Assembly (NCBI RefSeq): GCF_014230355.1
Contig: NZ_JACLAX010000007.1
Coordinates: forward strand, 62,001-126,000
Source of the DNA: Novosphingobium piscinae
GTDB taxonomy: Bacteria; Pseudomonadota; Alphaproteobacteria; Sphingomonadales; Sphingomonadaceae
Length of the DNA: 64,000 nt
Reading direction: 5' to 3'
Part shown: piece after piece, positions 53,171 to 61,787 of the stretch
Position numbering within the stretch: position 1 is the stretch's first letter
Layout: each line of letters starts with the position of its first letter
The notes under the pieces: model-generated
The model's database searches: none
What the model saw: only the letters and a program-made list of their open reading frames with translations
Told to the model about the DNA's origin: nothing
Program-made: the position numbers and the translations under genes

Positions 53171-53215
53171 TTGCCAAGGTTGGGGTCGAGGGTTCGAATC
53201 CCTTCGCCCGCTCCA
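53171..53215 (+). repeat. 3' half of tRNA-Gly(GCC): ICE attachment site (attR-type)
   Basis: The 45 bp read as the anticodon loop TTGCCAA, anticodon-stem GGTTG, variable loop, T arm GAGGG-TTCGAAT-CCCTT, acceptor 3' strand CGCCCGC, discriminator T and encoded CCA. The 5' half of the tRNA (D arm and 5' acceptor strand) is absent. An integrated element leaves exactly this: a 3' fragment at the chromosome-side end. The intact tRNA should be at the far (left) end of the element. The gene is not functional here. Confidence 0.85.
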
Positions 53216-53237
53216 GTGTCTGAGATGAACATTAGAC

Positions 53238-53265
53238 AAAAAGCGACCTACACAGGTCGCTTTTT
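53238..53265 (+). terminator. Rho-independent terminator downstream of the tRNA-Gly fragment
   Basis: A perfect 12-bp stem (AAAAAGCGACCT / AGGTCGCTTTTT) with loop ACAC is followed by a second T-run, 22 bp after the CCA. It is a normal tRNA terminator position, so this side is probably the original chromosomal downstream of the tRNA-Gly gene. The 230 bp from here to 53495 contain nothing else I can name. Confidence 0.85.
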
Positions 53266-53495
53266 CTGTTTTTGGGCACCCGTCTGTCATCATAGGAAAT
53301 GGCACGAGCACCAATATGGTGAGCCTGCTGGCAGTGCCTCGGTTGTTTCATGCGCTCGCAGCCATTGATATCCACGCATCGCATCCCCCAATTGTATTGG
53401 TGGCGCATGGCGCTGAAATGGCGAACACTCACGATGCTTAGGTCAGATCACCTATCGCACGCGGACTTAGCGTCGAATTCGGAGGCTGACCGTGC

Positions 53496-54779
53496 TTAAC
53501 TCCAACACACCGAACGTTGTTCGGTAAAAAATTTCAGTTTCTGCACAAATGTTACAATATCGTCATCATTAATGGAGAAACAAAGAGAAATAAGGCCTCT
53601 GGCTGCCACGAAAATTCCGGAGTTTATCAAATCCAGATAAATGAGCTGTCTAAGGTATTTTGAATCAGGCCCATGGTTGGGGTGAATGTTCATGATCGAG
53701 CCAATCCCTGTGGCATGATAAGGTGCCCCTTGGCGTTCAAAGACAGCGTTAATCTCGGTGCGAAGGCGGTCGCCTCTAGCACTTAACTGGTCCAGAGCCT
53801 CTGCCGTCAGGTGCTGATCAATGGCAGCAATGCCAGCCGCCATCGTCAAAGTGTTGTTGTTGAACGTCCCAGCATGCGCAATGGCTCCGACTGCTCGGGG
53901 ATCAAACTGCTGCATGATGTCCTTCCGGCCACCGAAGCAACCGAAGGGGAGACTGCCACCGAAGAACTTGCCGACAACCGTGAGATCCGGGAAGATCCCG
54001 AGCTGACTCTGGCGACCGCCGAAATGGAGTCTGGCCGTTTGCACTTCATCAAAAATCAGGACCGCCCCGGAATCAGAGCAGAGCTCTCGGCAAGTGCTGA
54101 GAAACTCTGCGGTCCCCGGCGTGCAACCTCCCGCTCCCAGCATCGGTTCGACGATAATGGCCGCAATCTGGTCCGCCCGCCCTGCGAAGGTTGCAAGCAG
54201 CGCTTCAATGTCGTTGTAGGGCAGAATAATCGTCTTGAACGGCACGTTTACGTCATTGTTGCCGCTGAAGGTCAGCACCGACCCGTGATAAGCCCCCTGG
54301 AAAACCACCACCTCTTCCCGCCCTGTGAAAGTCAAGGCAGCATTGATCGCCATGATGTTGGCTTCCGTGCCACTGTTGCAGAAACGGACCATGTCGACTG
54401 ACGGGAACCGTTGGCACAGGCGCTCCGCCAGTTCTCCCTCTAGCCGGTGATGCGACGAAAGGCTTACGCCGCGATCAGTCGCGGAAACGAGCGCGTCCTT
54501 CAGGAAATCGGGCGAGTGGCCATAAATCCCGGATGTGAATTCACCCAGGAAGTCGATGTAGACGTTCCCATCAACGTCGGTGAGGCGTGCCTCGTGCCCT
54601 CCTTCCATATAGATCGGGAAAGGAAATGCCCAGAGTGACGACCGCGTGTTGCCGCCCGGCATGAACTGTGCGGCATGTGCACTGTGCGCCGCGCTAGCGG
54701 GATGAAGGCTACGATAGAGGCTTTCCGCCTCCTCAAGCGCCGTTTCCACGCAGCGGCTGACCTTGAAATGGTGAGTCAT
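53496..54779 (-). CDS. Class III aminotransferase, beta-amino acid type
   Basis: The frame is open from 54956 but the ATG at 54779 (427 aa) matches the family start. The protein belongs to the GSA-aminomutase-like branch: FMPGGNTRSSLWAFPFP near residue 40, NSGTEANIMAINAAL, EPMLGAGGCTPG, IFDEVQTARL and the PLP lysine in TVVGKFFGG. The GNTRS stretch and AHAGTFNNNTLTMAAG resemble beta-phenylalanine aminotransferases, where the conserved Arg of that stretch binds the substrate carboxylate. Glutamate-1-semialdehyde aminomutase is the other option. A beta-keto acid cleavage enzyme encoded in the same regulon supports a beta-amino acid substrate. Confidence 0.82.
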   Translation of the reverse strand: MTHHFKVSRCVETALEEAESLYRSLHPASAAHSAHAAQFMPGGNTRSSLWAFPFPIYMEGGHEARLTDVDGNVYIDFLGEFTSGIYGHSPDFLKDALVSATDRGVSLSSHHRLEGELAERLCQRFPSVDMVRFCNSGTEANIMAINAALTFTGREEVVVFQGAYHGSVLTFSGNNDVNVPFKTIILPYNDIEALLATFAGRADQIAAIIVEPMLGAGGCTPGTAEFLSTCRELCSDSGAVLIFDEVQTARLHFGGRQSQLGIFPDLTVVGKFFGGSLPFGCFGGRKDIMQQFDPRAVGAIAHAGTFNNNTLTMAAGIAAIDQHLTAEALDQLSARGDRLRTEINAVFERQGAPYHATGIGSIMNIHPNHGPDSKYLRQLIYLDLINSGIFVAARGLISLCFSINDDDIVTFVQKLKFFTEQRSVCWS

Positions 54780-54789
54780 CCCAGCCTCA

Positions 54790-54808
54790 AATTGTTCGGT
54801 AGACAATT
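54790..54808. promoter_or_regulatory. TetR operator candidate, copy 1
   Basis: AATTGTTCGGTAGACAATT is a 19-bp element with ATTGT-N7-ACAAT arms. It sits in the 91-bp gap between the aminotransferase and the divergent tetR gene, 11-29 bp before the aminotransferase start. Two related elements occur at 58767-58785 and 62776-62794. Confidence 0.65.
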
Positions 54809-54870
54809 CAGTTCCTATCTGAGTAGGTTTTTGCTGGCAAGTGCGATGATGCAGGATAAAGACTTCACGA

Positions 54871-55611
54871 ATGAATGACGCACCAAAGTCCGGGGTCGCG
54901 ACAGCCCGGCCAAAGAAGCGCGGCAAGCCAACGAAATCGGACGAGCGGTCACTCAACCGTGAAGCGATCCTCGAAGCGGCGGTTGCGCTGATTGATGAGA
55001 TTGGCCTGGATGCCTTTAGCGTCCGTGCTCTCGCACAGCGGTTGGAGGTCTACCCCGCTGCGATCTACTGGTGGCTGCCCACTCGAAATGACGTTCTTGC
55101 CGGTGTGGTCAGCCATGCGTTGCAAAACGTGCAGCCTCCACCCGAAACGACCGACTGGAAGGAGTGGATCGCCGATCTGATGAGGCGCTATCGCTCGGTG
55201 GTTCAGCAGCATCCGAAGGTCGCTCCGCTGATCACGTCACAGCTTGTGTCCAATGCTGGCGTCGATCTCAAACTAGTTGAGCGCCTGCTCAGCGTTCTCA
55301 AGGAGGCGGGATTCGAGGGGGCGAAGCTGCTGGCGGCCTATGACGTCGTGCTGGCGGCCAAGATCGGCTTCGTATCGATGGAGTTCGCCATGCCTCCGCA
55401 GGAAGAGAGCGACTGGGCGGATCGGCTGAAGGCCATGACTGACAACATCGACGCGGTCGAGTATCCCAACCTTTCGGCCCTTCGGGATGCGATGCTGAAC
55501 CGCCACTTTATTCTGAGATGGCAGAACGGCGCCGAGGTTCCTTTGGACGAGAGCTTCGAAGCCCACGTCTATACGACGATAGAGGGTTTGCGCATGCTGC
55601 TGACGCGGTGA
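54871..55611 (+). CDS. TetR family regulator of the flanking catabolic cluster
   Basis: The 246-residue protein has a basic N-terminal tail (TARPKKRGKPTKSDER). The TetR helix-turn-helix follows with FSVRALAQRLEVYPAAIYWW, and a TetR_C-type ligand domain completes it. It is divergent from the aminotransferase gene and converges with an SDR gene 40 bp away. The operator between it and the aminotransferase recurs before two other genes of the cluster, so it probably represses the whole pathway. The inducer is unknown. Confidence 0.9.
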   Translation: MNDAPKSGVATARPKKRGKPTKSDERSLNREAILEAAVALIDEIGLDAFSVRALAQRLEVYPAAIYWWLPTRNDVLAGVVSHALQNVQPPPETTDWKEWIADLMRRYRSVVQQHPKVAPLITSQLVSNAGVDLKLVERLLSVLKEAGFEGAKLLAAYDVVLAAKIGFVSMEFAMPPQEESDWADRLKAMTDNIDAVEYPNLSALRDAMLNRHFILRWQNGAEVPLDESFEAHVYTTIEGLRMLLTR

Positions 55612-55651
55612 TGCCGATCAGGAGTGGTTCGCAACGGCTTCCGGCGCGGGT

Positions 55652-56410
55652 CTATGCCGACAGTGGCGAGTGGACTGCAGTCACCGAAAATCCGCCATCA
55701 ACAACAAGAGTGTGGCCGTTGATGAACCCGGCCTGCTCACCCGCGAGGAACAGGGCGGCATGGGCGATGTCCTCAGGCAAGCCAAGGCGGTCGCAGGCAA
55801 TCCTGTCGACTACCGTTCTGCAATAACGCGGGTCCGCCGCCATCTTGGCTTTGACGGGCGGTGTTGCGATCACCCCCGGCGCAATGGCGTTGGTGCGCAG
55901 GCCTTGGGCGCCGAACTCAGCGGCCAACTGCCGCGTCAGGCCCTCAATCGCGGCCTTCACCGCTGAATAGGACGATGTGCCATAAGTGCCAATGTGCGCG
56001 AAGACTGACGAGATGTTCACGATCGCGCCTGGTCGGCTCATCCGTGGGATAGCCGCGCGGCAAAGCCGGAATACGGACTTGAAGTTGATGGCGATGAAGC
56101 GATCGAGATCCTCATCGCGAGTTTCGACGATGTTGCGGGAGCCACCGACTCCTGCGACATTGATTAGGGCGTCCAGTTCAGAAGTGTGGGCGGTCACCAG
56201 TGCCATGCAAGCATCCGGGAAATCGGGGGCAGCGACATCGGCCTGGTAAGTCAGCAACCGTGTCCCGAAGCGCTCGGTGAGTGGGGCCAGCCCATTGGTG
56301 TCAATGTCCACCCCGAAGACCGTGTAGCCTTCTTGCAGAAAGCGGTGGGCCGTGGCGAACCCGATGCCGCGACCTGCACCGGTCACGAGGGCGGTCTTGG
56401 CGGTGGTCAT
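55652..56410 (-). CDS. SDR family NAD(P)-dependent oxidoreductase
   Basis: The 252-residue protein has the Rossmann motif TGAGRGIG (residues ~10-17), the NVAG variant of NNAG, the catalytic Ser in VNISSVF and the YSAVK catalytic pair (Tyr, Lys near residues 151-155). The GG-FSVTAVH C-terminus closes the fold. It lies 88 bp downstream of the TonB-dependent receptor gene and converges with tetR. It probably oxidises a hydroxyl intermediate; the substrate is unknown. Confidence 0.92.
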   Translation of the reverse strand: MTTAKTALVTGAGRGIGFATAHRFLQEGYTVFGVDIDTNGLAPLTERFGTRLLTYQADVAAPDFPDACMALVTAHTSELDALINVAGVGGSRNIVETRDEDLDRFIAINFKSVFRLCRAAIPRMSRPGAIVNISSVFAHIGTYGTSSYSAVKAAIEGLTRQLAAEFGAQGLRTNAIAPGVIATPPVKAKMAADPRYCRTVVDRIACDRLGLPEDIAHAALFLAGEQAGFINGHTLVVDGGFSVTAVHSPLSA

Positions 56411-56459
56411 CTAACCCGCTCCATTGCGCACGGCCTGTCGTGGGTCGTTGGCTCGACGG

Positions 56460-56490
56460 GGCCGGTCCCCCCTCTGCGAAGGGACCGGCC
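56460..56490 (-). promoter_or_regulatory. GC-rich hairpin between receptor and SDR genes
   Basis: GGCCGGTCCC at 56460-56469 and its exact complement GGGACCGGCC at 56481-56490 form a strong stem with an 11-base loop, 9 bp after the receptor stop. No T-run follows on the minus strand, so it may stabilise the receptor mRNA or partly attenuate reading into the SDR gene rather than act as a full terminator. Confidence 0.5.
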
Positions 56491-56498
56491 GGCCAGAC

Positions 56499-58673
56499 TT
56501 ACCGGAACTTGTATCCGATCGTGACACCGAAGGTCCGCGGGGCGCCAGGGAAGTACTGCGCGCCCGACGTGGAGACTGCGACCGAGGTGTAGTACTGGCT
56601 CTTGGTGAAGTTCCTGGCCCAGAACTGGACATCGAGCGTTTCGGACGGATCGCTCCAGCTGACGTTGGCATTGGCCACAGTGTAGCCGGTCTGACGCACC
56701 AGCCCCTGCGGATCGAAGGCAAAGCCGTCATTGTAGTAGACGTTGCCGGCCAGGGCGAAAGTACCCACTGCAGTCGGGATCTTGTAATCAGCACCCACAC
56801 TGCCGACCCAGCGCGGGCTGTAGATCAGGTCGTTTCCGTTGGCGTTGCCGGTGAATTGCGTCAGACCGCCGGCGGTATTGATCCGAAAGAACGGAGCGTT
56901 GGCGAAGTTGCGGTACTCGGTGTCCAGGAACGAACCAGACGCCTGGATGGTGAAGTTGCGGGTCGGCGCGATTGTCAGCTCCGCATCCACACCTTTGATC
57001 CAGGCCGAAGCGGCATTGAGTAGGAAGGTCGCGCCCGCGCTGGTCACCGCGCGCAGCTGAATGCCTTCGAAGTCGTAGAGGAACGCCGAGGCGTTGAACC
57101 GCACGGTGTTGTCCAACATCTGGGTCTTGAACCCGACTTCGTAAGCATCGACCACGACCGGATCGACGGGCGGCTGTGCCGGCGAAGCCACGTTGTAGAG
57201 GCCGCTCTTGTAGCCGCGGTTATAGGACACATAACCCAACAGTTGATCTGAGAACTGATGGTCCACCGCGAGCCGCCAAGTCAGCTTCTTGTCGACCTTG
57301 CCGGTGTCGACGTTGGTGCGAACACCCGTGCCGGTGATTTGGTAGCCGGCGATTGACCGGTCGTCATAAGTATAGCGCAACCCGCCGGTAAAGTTGGTGC
57401 CGGTCAGGATCGGAATGGTGAACTGGCCGTAAGCAGAATAGGAGCTGGTGGTTGACGCGTTGTCGGTCGTCAGGCTGCCGCCCTGCGCGGCAAAGGCCGT
57501 TCCGGTGAAAACGGACGGGCGCAGTCCCAGGACGTTGTGCAGATAATAAAGACCCATCGACCAATTGATCTTCGAGCCCGATGGCGACAGCAGCTGGAGC
57601 TCGTTGGTGACCGTACTGACCGGATTCTTCAGGTAGACGTTGCGGGCCGGCGCCGGACCGAAATCGACATCCTGCCAGATGTCGTTCTTGGTGTCAGTAT
57701 AGGCGAGGATGTTGACCAACTTCGCCCAGTTCATGTCATGCTGGACGGTCAAGGCTGTCTGGTTCTGCACCAGATGACGCCCAGTGGGGTAGCTCTGGTT
57801 GATGTTGTAGAAGCCGGGGTTGCCCACTCCCGCAATGCCGCCGCCACTGGTGGTGATCTGGCCCGGAATGATGGCGCCGCCGCGCGACGCAACGGGGCGC
57901 GTGTTGACGTACATGTGGGACAGCAGCACCGAGGTGCGATTGTCGGGCGATTCCCACTTCAACTTGGCGCGGATCAGTCCGGAGTGACCGAAATAGGCCT
58001 TGGACCCGTCGAAGATGTTCCGTCCCCAACCCTCGGCCTGGTTTTGATAGAAAGCCGAAACGGATGCGGTGAACCCACCGCCAAGCGGGCCGCTGATGAC
58101 GCCCTTGGCTTCAACCGTGCTGTAGTTGCCGTAGCTGACCGCCATGTCCGCACGAAGCTGGTCCGACGGTTCCTTGGTTATGATCTGGATCACGCCGCCG
58201 GTCGAGTTGCGGCCGAATAGCGTTCCCTGCGGACCTTTGGCAACTTCGATACGGTCGATATCGTGCAGGGCAAAAATCAGCCCCGGCGCAGCGGCCTGAT
58301 ACACGCCGTCGATGTAGATCGCGTTGCCAGGTTCGTCGGCCGCCGAGCCGCTGCCGCCGACACCGCGGATGGTGATGTTGGCGCCCGAATTCGTCTCGGC
58401 GAAGGTCACCGCCGGGGCTGCAGCGATAATGTCCTGCGATGTGCGGATGCCAAGAGCCGCGGCCATTTCACCAGTCACAGCCGAAACGGCAATCGGCACC
58501 TTCTGCAGGTTCTCACCCCGTCGCTGGGCTGTGACGACAATGTCCTGAAGGTTGCCGGAGCTGTCAGCATCGGCTTCGGCTTCCTGGGCCTTAGCCTGGG
58601 CCTGCGCTGTGCCGCTGGAAGCCAACAGCGCGATGGCGAGAGTTGCGGACTCGAAAAGAAGATGTGCCTTCAT
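56499..58673 (-). CDS. TonB-dependent outer-membrane receptor
   Basis: The ATG at 58673 gives a 724-residue precursor with a signal peptide (LLFESATLAIALLASSG, cleaved near AQA). A TonB-box-like NLQDIVVTAQRRGENLQ is followed by a plug domain with ITIRGVGGSGSAADEPGN and IEVAKGPQGTLFGRNSTGG. The barrel ends in the aromatic-terminated VTIGYKFR. Such receptors import scarce ligands by TonB energy; sphingomonads often use them for aromatic or amide substrates. It is preceded by copy 3 of the shared operator, so it belongs to the catabolic regulon. The ligand is unknown. Confidence 0.93.
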   Translation of the reverse strand: MKAHLLFESATLAIALLASSGTAQAQAKAQEAEADADSSGNLQDIVVTAQRRGENLQKVPIAVSAVTGEMAAALGIRTSQDIIAAAPAVTFAETNSGANITIRGVGGSGSAADEPGNAIYIDGVYQAAAPGLIFALHDIDRIEVAKGPQGTLFGRNSTGGVIQIITKEPSDQLRADMAVSYGNYSTVEAKGVISGPLGGGFTASVSAFYQNQAEGWGRNIFDGSKAYFGHSGLIRAKLKWESPDNRTSVLLSHMYVNTRPVASRGGAIIPGQITTSGGGIAGVGNPGFYNINQSYPTGRHLVQNQTALTVQHDMNWAKLVNILAYTDTKNDIWQDVDFGPAPARNVYLKNPVSTVTNELQLLSPSGSKINWSMGLYYLHNVLGLRPSVFTGTAFAAQGGSLTTDNASTTSSYSAYGQFTIPILTGTNFTGGLRYTYDDRSIAGYQITGTGVRTNVDTGKVDKKLTWRLAVDHQFSDQLLGYVSYNRGYKSGLYNVASPAQPPVDPVVVDAYEVGFKTQMLDNTVRFNASAFLYDFEGIQLRAVTSAGATFLLNAASAWIKGVDAELTIAPTRNFTIQASGSFLDTEYRNFANAPFFRINTAGGLTQFTGNANGNDLIYSPRWVGSVGADYKIPTAVGTFALAGNVYYNDGFAFDPQGLVRQTGYTVANANVSWSDPSETLDVQFWARNFTKSQYYTSVAVSTSGAQYFPGAPRTFGVTIGYKFR

Positions 58674-58766
58674 AGCGGTGCCCCTTTCACTGCATGACAA
58701 GTGGGAGACGCTCTTTGGCTGCCCGATTTGAAGCCCGGCGTCTCTTGCAGGGGAGTGTTACCTCTT

Positions 58767-58785
58767 AATTATCCACTAGACAAGA
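58767..58785. promoter_or_regulatory. TetR operator candidate, copy 3 (degenerate)
   Basis: AATTATCCACTAGACAAGA matches ATTRT-N7-ACAAK with the same 7-bp spacer as the other copies. It lies 94-112 bp before the TonB-dependent receptor start, in its only upstream gap. Two arm positions differ from the other copies, so it may bind more weakly. Confidence 0.5.
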
Positions 58786-58823
58786 ATTATCGCCGTTAGG
58801 CGCCGGATTGGCAATCCGCGTCG

Positions 58824-59690
58824 TTACTTGGCGGTGCCTGCGCGCTGGATGGGCTCGGCAATCTCGATGTCAAATGCAAAGTCGCGCCCATATCTCCGAT
58901 GGTGATTCGCAAGATCAAATGCGGTAGCTATCCATACATCCGAGTCACTTGTGACCATACGTAGGAATGATTCGACTATCGATATGTTGCTAGCGCGGCC
59001 GGAAATCCAGTCATGGAGAGTGAGTGTCAGCAATCCATTGTAATGTCGTATTTGCCGCCATTCGGTAGTCCAGCTGTCTAATACGCTCTGTGGGCTACCT
59101 GGCAGCCATTTGTCTGCGGATCCGGTGAACTTGAGCTGCACGGCATCGTCCAAAAGCCACTGGAATGGAATCTCGGTCAAATTGTCCAATGAATAAGGAT
59201 GATCTGCCCCGGACAGCGAACTGTCGTAAAGTCCGCGTGCCGCCAGCTCGACTGCCATCCCCCTGGTCAGCTGAGCTCCGGGGGCCCGGAAGCCATGCGG
59301 GGTGATCCCGGTTTGGTCCCTAAAGATTGCGATGCTCGCATCCAGCGCCGCCACAAATTCGTCCCGAGGCGTGTCTTGCGGCAGCTCGTGATTGTAACCA
59401 TGCAGGGCGATCTCGTGTCCCTCGGCAACGAAAGCCGGCAGCAGCTCCGGGTGCCTTTCCGCCACAACGCCTGGGACGAACATGGTGGCGCGAATGTCGA
59501 ACTGCTTCAGTAGGGCCAAGAGGCGCCAGATGCCGGTCCGCGGACCGAACAGGCGTTGCTCCATGTGTTCCAGATGATCGCTGCCACTGTCACGGTTGAG
59601 CCAAAGATAGACCGATTCGGCATCCACATCGATCGTGAAGCAGAATGCGCAGGTCTTGCCGTCAGGCCACGGGTAGGGTGTTCCTCTCAT
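58824..59690 (-). CDS. Polysaccharide deacetylase-family amidohydrolase
   Basis: The 288-residue protein has the metal-site motifs CFTIDVDAES (Asp) and GHEIALHGYNHE (H-x3-H) near residue 95. The core includes FGPRTGIWRLLALLKQFDIRATMFVPG. The pattern resembles the NodB-type fold of H. pylori PgdA-like and other amide-cleaving enzymes. These act on small amides as well as sugar N-acetyl groups. In this cluster it could remove an N-acyl group to free an amine for the transaminase. It lies 25 bp after the MFS stop. Confidence 0.85.
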   Translation of the reverse strand: MRGTPYPWPDGKTCAFCFTIDVDAESVYLWLNRDSGSDHLEHMEQRLFGPRTGIWRLLALLKQFDIRATMFVPGVVAERHPELLPAFVAEGHEIALHGYNHELPQDTPRDEFVAALDASIAIFRDQTGITPHGFRAPGAQLTRGMAVELAARGLYDSSLSGADHPYSLDNLTEIPFQWLLDDAVQLKFTGSADKWLPGSPQSVLDSWTTEWRQIRHYNGLLTLTLHDWISGRASNISIVESFLRMVTSDSDVWIATAFDLANHHRRYGRDFAFDIEIAEPIQRAGTAK

Positions 59691-59715
59691 TGTCTCTCTC
59701 CCCGGTGTTGGCCGA

Positions 59716-61005
59716 TCATCGCAACGGTGCCCAGGCGGTTTCGCGCATAGTGAAAGCGACCCAGCCCGATGCGGCGGCCGCGGCTATCAGGAACAAGGCA
59801 GGGGCCGTCGGCGCCCCCGTGTAAGTGATAAGCGCGGTCACGATCAGCGGGCTGAAACCGCCAAGCAGCACGGTGCAAAATGTGTAACCCAGCGACAGGT
59901 AAGTGGTCCGCAGATTCGCCGGGAACAACTCCACCAGAGTGGCGGCCATCGGACCAGATACGGTTCCGACCAGCAGGTTGAAGGCCAGTTGTATGGCGAT
60001 GATCCGACCGATTGATTCGGCGTCCACGGCCAGGAGGAACAGCGGGTAGGAAGCGACCACGAGGCCGCCGCAACCCGCCAGGAGAACCGCCCGTCGACCG
60101 AACCTGTCGGAAAGTCGGCCGGCCCCGATGGTGCACAGCACGGCAAACACCACTGCGATGCTGTTGCTGGTCAGTGCTTCGCCTGCGCTCAGCCCGCCGT
60201 AGTGAGATGCGAAGGTGGGGAAATAGCCCAGCAGCAGGTAAGACGAGACCGTGAAGACAATCGTGAGGCCGAAAGTTCTCGCGGTGGCGGCAAGCGGTAG
60301 GGCGTGTCTGGACGGGTCATCCTGACGGACGTCGTGGAACGCCTGCGTCTCTTCTAGGCGCGAACGCAGCCAAAGAGCCACGGGGATGAGCAAGGCGCCG
60401 AACAGGAAGGCAAGGCGCCAGCCCCACTGACCCATCTCGCTGGGGCTCAGCCGCGAGGTAAGTGTAGCGACAATGGCCCCGGCCAACAGCATGGCCGCAT
60501 AGTTCGCGGCCTGGCCGATACTACCGAAGGTTCCCCGCCGGCTTGCAGGGGCGCTTTCCACGACGAATGCCGTCGCGGTGCCCCATTCCCCTCCGGCGCA
60601 GAACCCCTGCATGCAGCGCAGCGCGATCAGGAGGATCGGCGCCGCCCTGCCGATGGAGGAATAGTCAGGCAGCAAGCCAATACCGACCGTGCCGATAGCC
60701 ATTCCCAGCAGGGACGCGATTAGCGCGACTCTGCGCCCGTGTCGATCGCTCAGTCGCCCCAGGAACCAGGCCCCGAACGGCCTGGCGATCAAGCCCACCC
60801 CAAATACTGCGAAAGCCGCCATCAGGCCACGGGCGGAACCCTGTTCGCCAAAGAACGCCACCGCAATGTGATCCGCGACGAAGGCGTAGACCAGAAAGTC
60901 GTAGGACTCGAATACGTTGCCTATTGATGCTGCAGCCACCTGACGGACCGAGCGGTGACGGTTGGAACCAGCTGATTCAGGATCGAGACCGTCCAGAGCC
61001 GCCAT
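59716..61005 (-). CDS. MFS transporter (MHS family)
   Basis: The ATG at 61005 overlaps the SDR stop (TGATG); a GTG at 61008 is the only longer start. The 429-residue protein has about twelve membrane segments. The MFS motif A is seen as FLGRLSDRHGRRVALI. The MHS-type features are EWGTATAFVVESAPASRRGTFGS and a second GRLSDRFGRRAVL after the middle loop. MHS transporters are proton symporters for organic acids and osmolytes. It probably brings the pathway substrate or an intermediate across the inner membrane. Confidence 0.92.
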   Translation of the reverse strand: MAALDGLDPESAGSNRHRSVRQVAAASIGNVFESYDFLVYAFVADHIAVAFFGEQGSARGLMAAFAVFGVGLIARPFGAWFLGRLSDRHGRRVALIASLLGMAIGTVGIGLLPDYSSIGRAAPILLIALRCMQGFCAGGEWGTATAFVVESAPASRRGTFGSIGQAANYAAMLLAGAIVATLTSRLSPSEMGQWGWRLAFLFGALLIPVALWLRSRLEETQAFHDVRQDDPSRHALPLAATARTFGLTIVFTVSSYLLLGYFPTFASHYGGLSAGEALTSNSIAVVFAVLCTIGAGRLSDRFGRRAVLLAGCGGLVVASYPLFLLAVDAESIGRIIAIQLAFNLLVGTVSGPMAATLVELFPANLRTTYLSLGYTFCTVLLGGFSPLIVTALITYTGAPTAPALFLIAAAAASGWVAFTMRETAWAPLR

Positions 61006-61787
61006 CACGCGGTGACCCAGACGGGGAGGTTGCTGCCACCGTTCACCCCCATGACCTGACCGGTAACATAGGACGCGTCGTCCGACGCGAGGAACAAGAC
61101 TGTCTTTGCCAGATCCTGCGGGATCATGATCCGCCGCATCGGATTGCGCCGGCTGGCGCTCTCGATGTGGTTTGGTGGCAGGTTGGAATGGTCATCTGAA
61201 ACCGCCAATCCGGGCCGCACGCAGTTGACCCGGATCCCATACGGGCCCAGCGCCGCGGCAAAACCTGCAGACATCCATTCGAGCCCAGCCTTGGATGTGC
61301 CGTATGGCACACTGTCTGTGCGCACAATTGCTGCCGCGCCCGAACTGACGTTGACGAATGCGCCGGTAACGCCGCACGCGATCATGGCGCGCCCGAATTC
61401 GCGCATCACGATGAACGGAGCCCTGAGATTGAGCTGCATGACCGCTTCCCAGTCTTCGTTCCTGACGGCCAAGATGTCGTGGAATGGCGCGATGCCGGCA
61501 TTGTTGATCACGATGGTGGGCAGTTTGCCGTCTTGCTGCACTGTTTCGGGCAAGGCGCTGACTGCAGCCGCATCACGCAGGTCGGTGGGATAGAGTGTTG
61601 TGCCCTGTCCCGGGAGATCGCCTGCTATCCGATCGAGCCCGGCTGCGTCGAGATCGACTAGCGCCAGGCTCGCTCCAGCCTTGGCGAAAGCCCGCGCCAA
61701 AGCCCTGCCCAGCAGACCCGCCGCGCCCGTAATGAGCACGCGCTGACCTGCGAACCTCTGGTCAGCTGGGCCGGACGCGACAGCCAT
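61005..61787 (-). CDS. SDR family oxidoreductase
   Basis: The 260-residue protein has TGAAGLLG (residues ~21-28), NNAG near residue 91, VNVSSGA and the catalytic YGTSK (near 157-161). It is coupled by TGATG overlaps to the BKACE gene upstream and the MFS gene downstream. It is not a close copy of the SDR at 55652; the two probably oxidise different hydroxyl groups in one pathway. Confidence 0.92.
   Translation of the reverse strand: MAVASGPADQRFAGQRVLITGAAGLLGRALARAFAKAGASLALVDLDAAGLDRIAGDLPGQGTTLYPTDLRDAAAVSALPETVQQDGKLPTIVINNAGIAPFHDILAVRNEDWEAVMQLNLRAPFIVMREFGRAMIACGVTGAFVNVSSGAAAIVRTDSVPYGTSKAGLEWMSAGFAAALGPYGIRVNCVRPGLAVSDDHSNLPPNHIESASRRNPMRRIMIPQDLAKTVLFLASDDASYVTGQVMGVNGGSNLPVWVTA

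Larger units (their letters stand above)
1..53215. mobile_element. Integrative conjugative element (right portion, left end outside window)
   Basis: The stretch contains a VirD4-type coupling protein, a full Trb mating-pair-formation operon, a tyrosine integrase at 51720-52988 and, 182 bp beyond it, a 3' half tRNA-Gly that looks like an attachment site. The gene order traG-copG-trbBCDEJLFGI followed by DUF2274 and LysR is the order known from Tn4371-like ICEs. The relaxase, the intact tRNA-Gly and the other att site are not in the window and should lie to the left. Accessory content is a defence block inside the trb operon, redox and sulfur cargo, exported proteins of unknown function and a toxin-antitoxin pair. 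Whether 1-3471 belongs to the same element is inference. Confidence 0.8.

Noticed and set aside
53171..53215. Functional tRNA-Gly gene
   Set aside because: Only the 3' half from the anticodon loop is present; no D arm or 5' acceptor strand precedes it.
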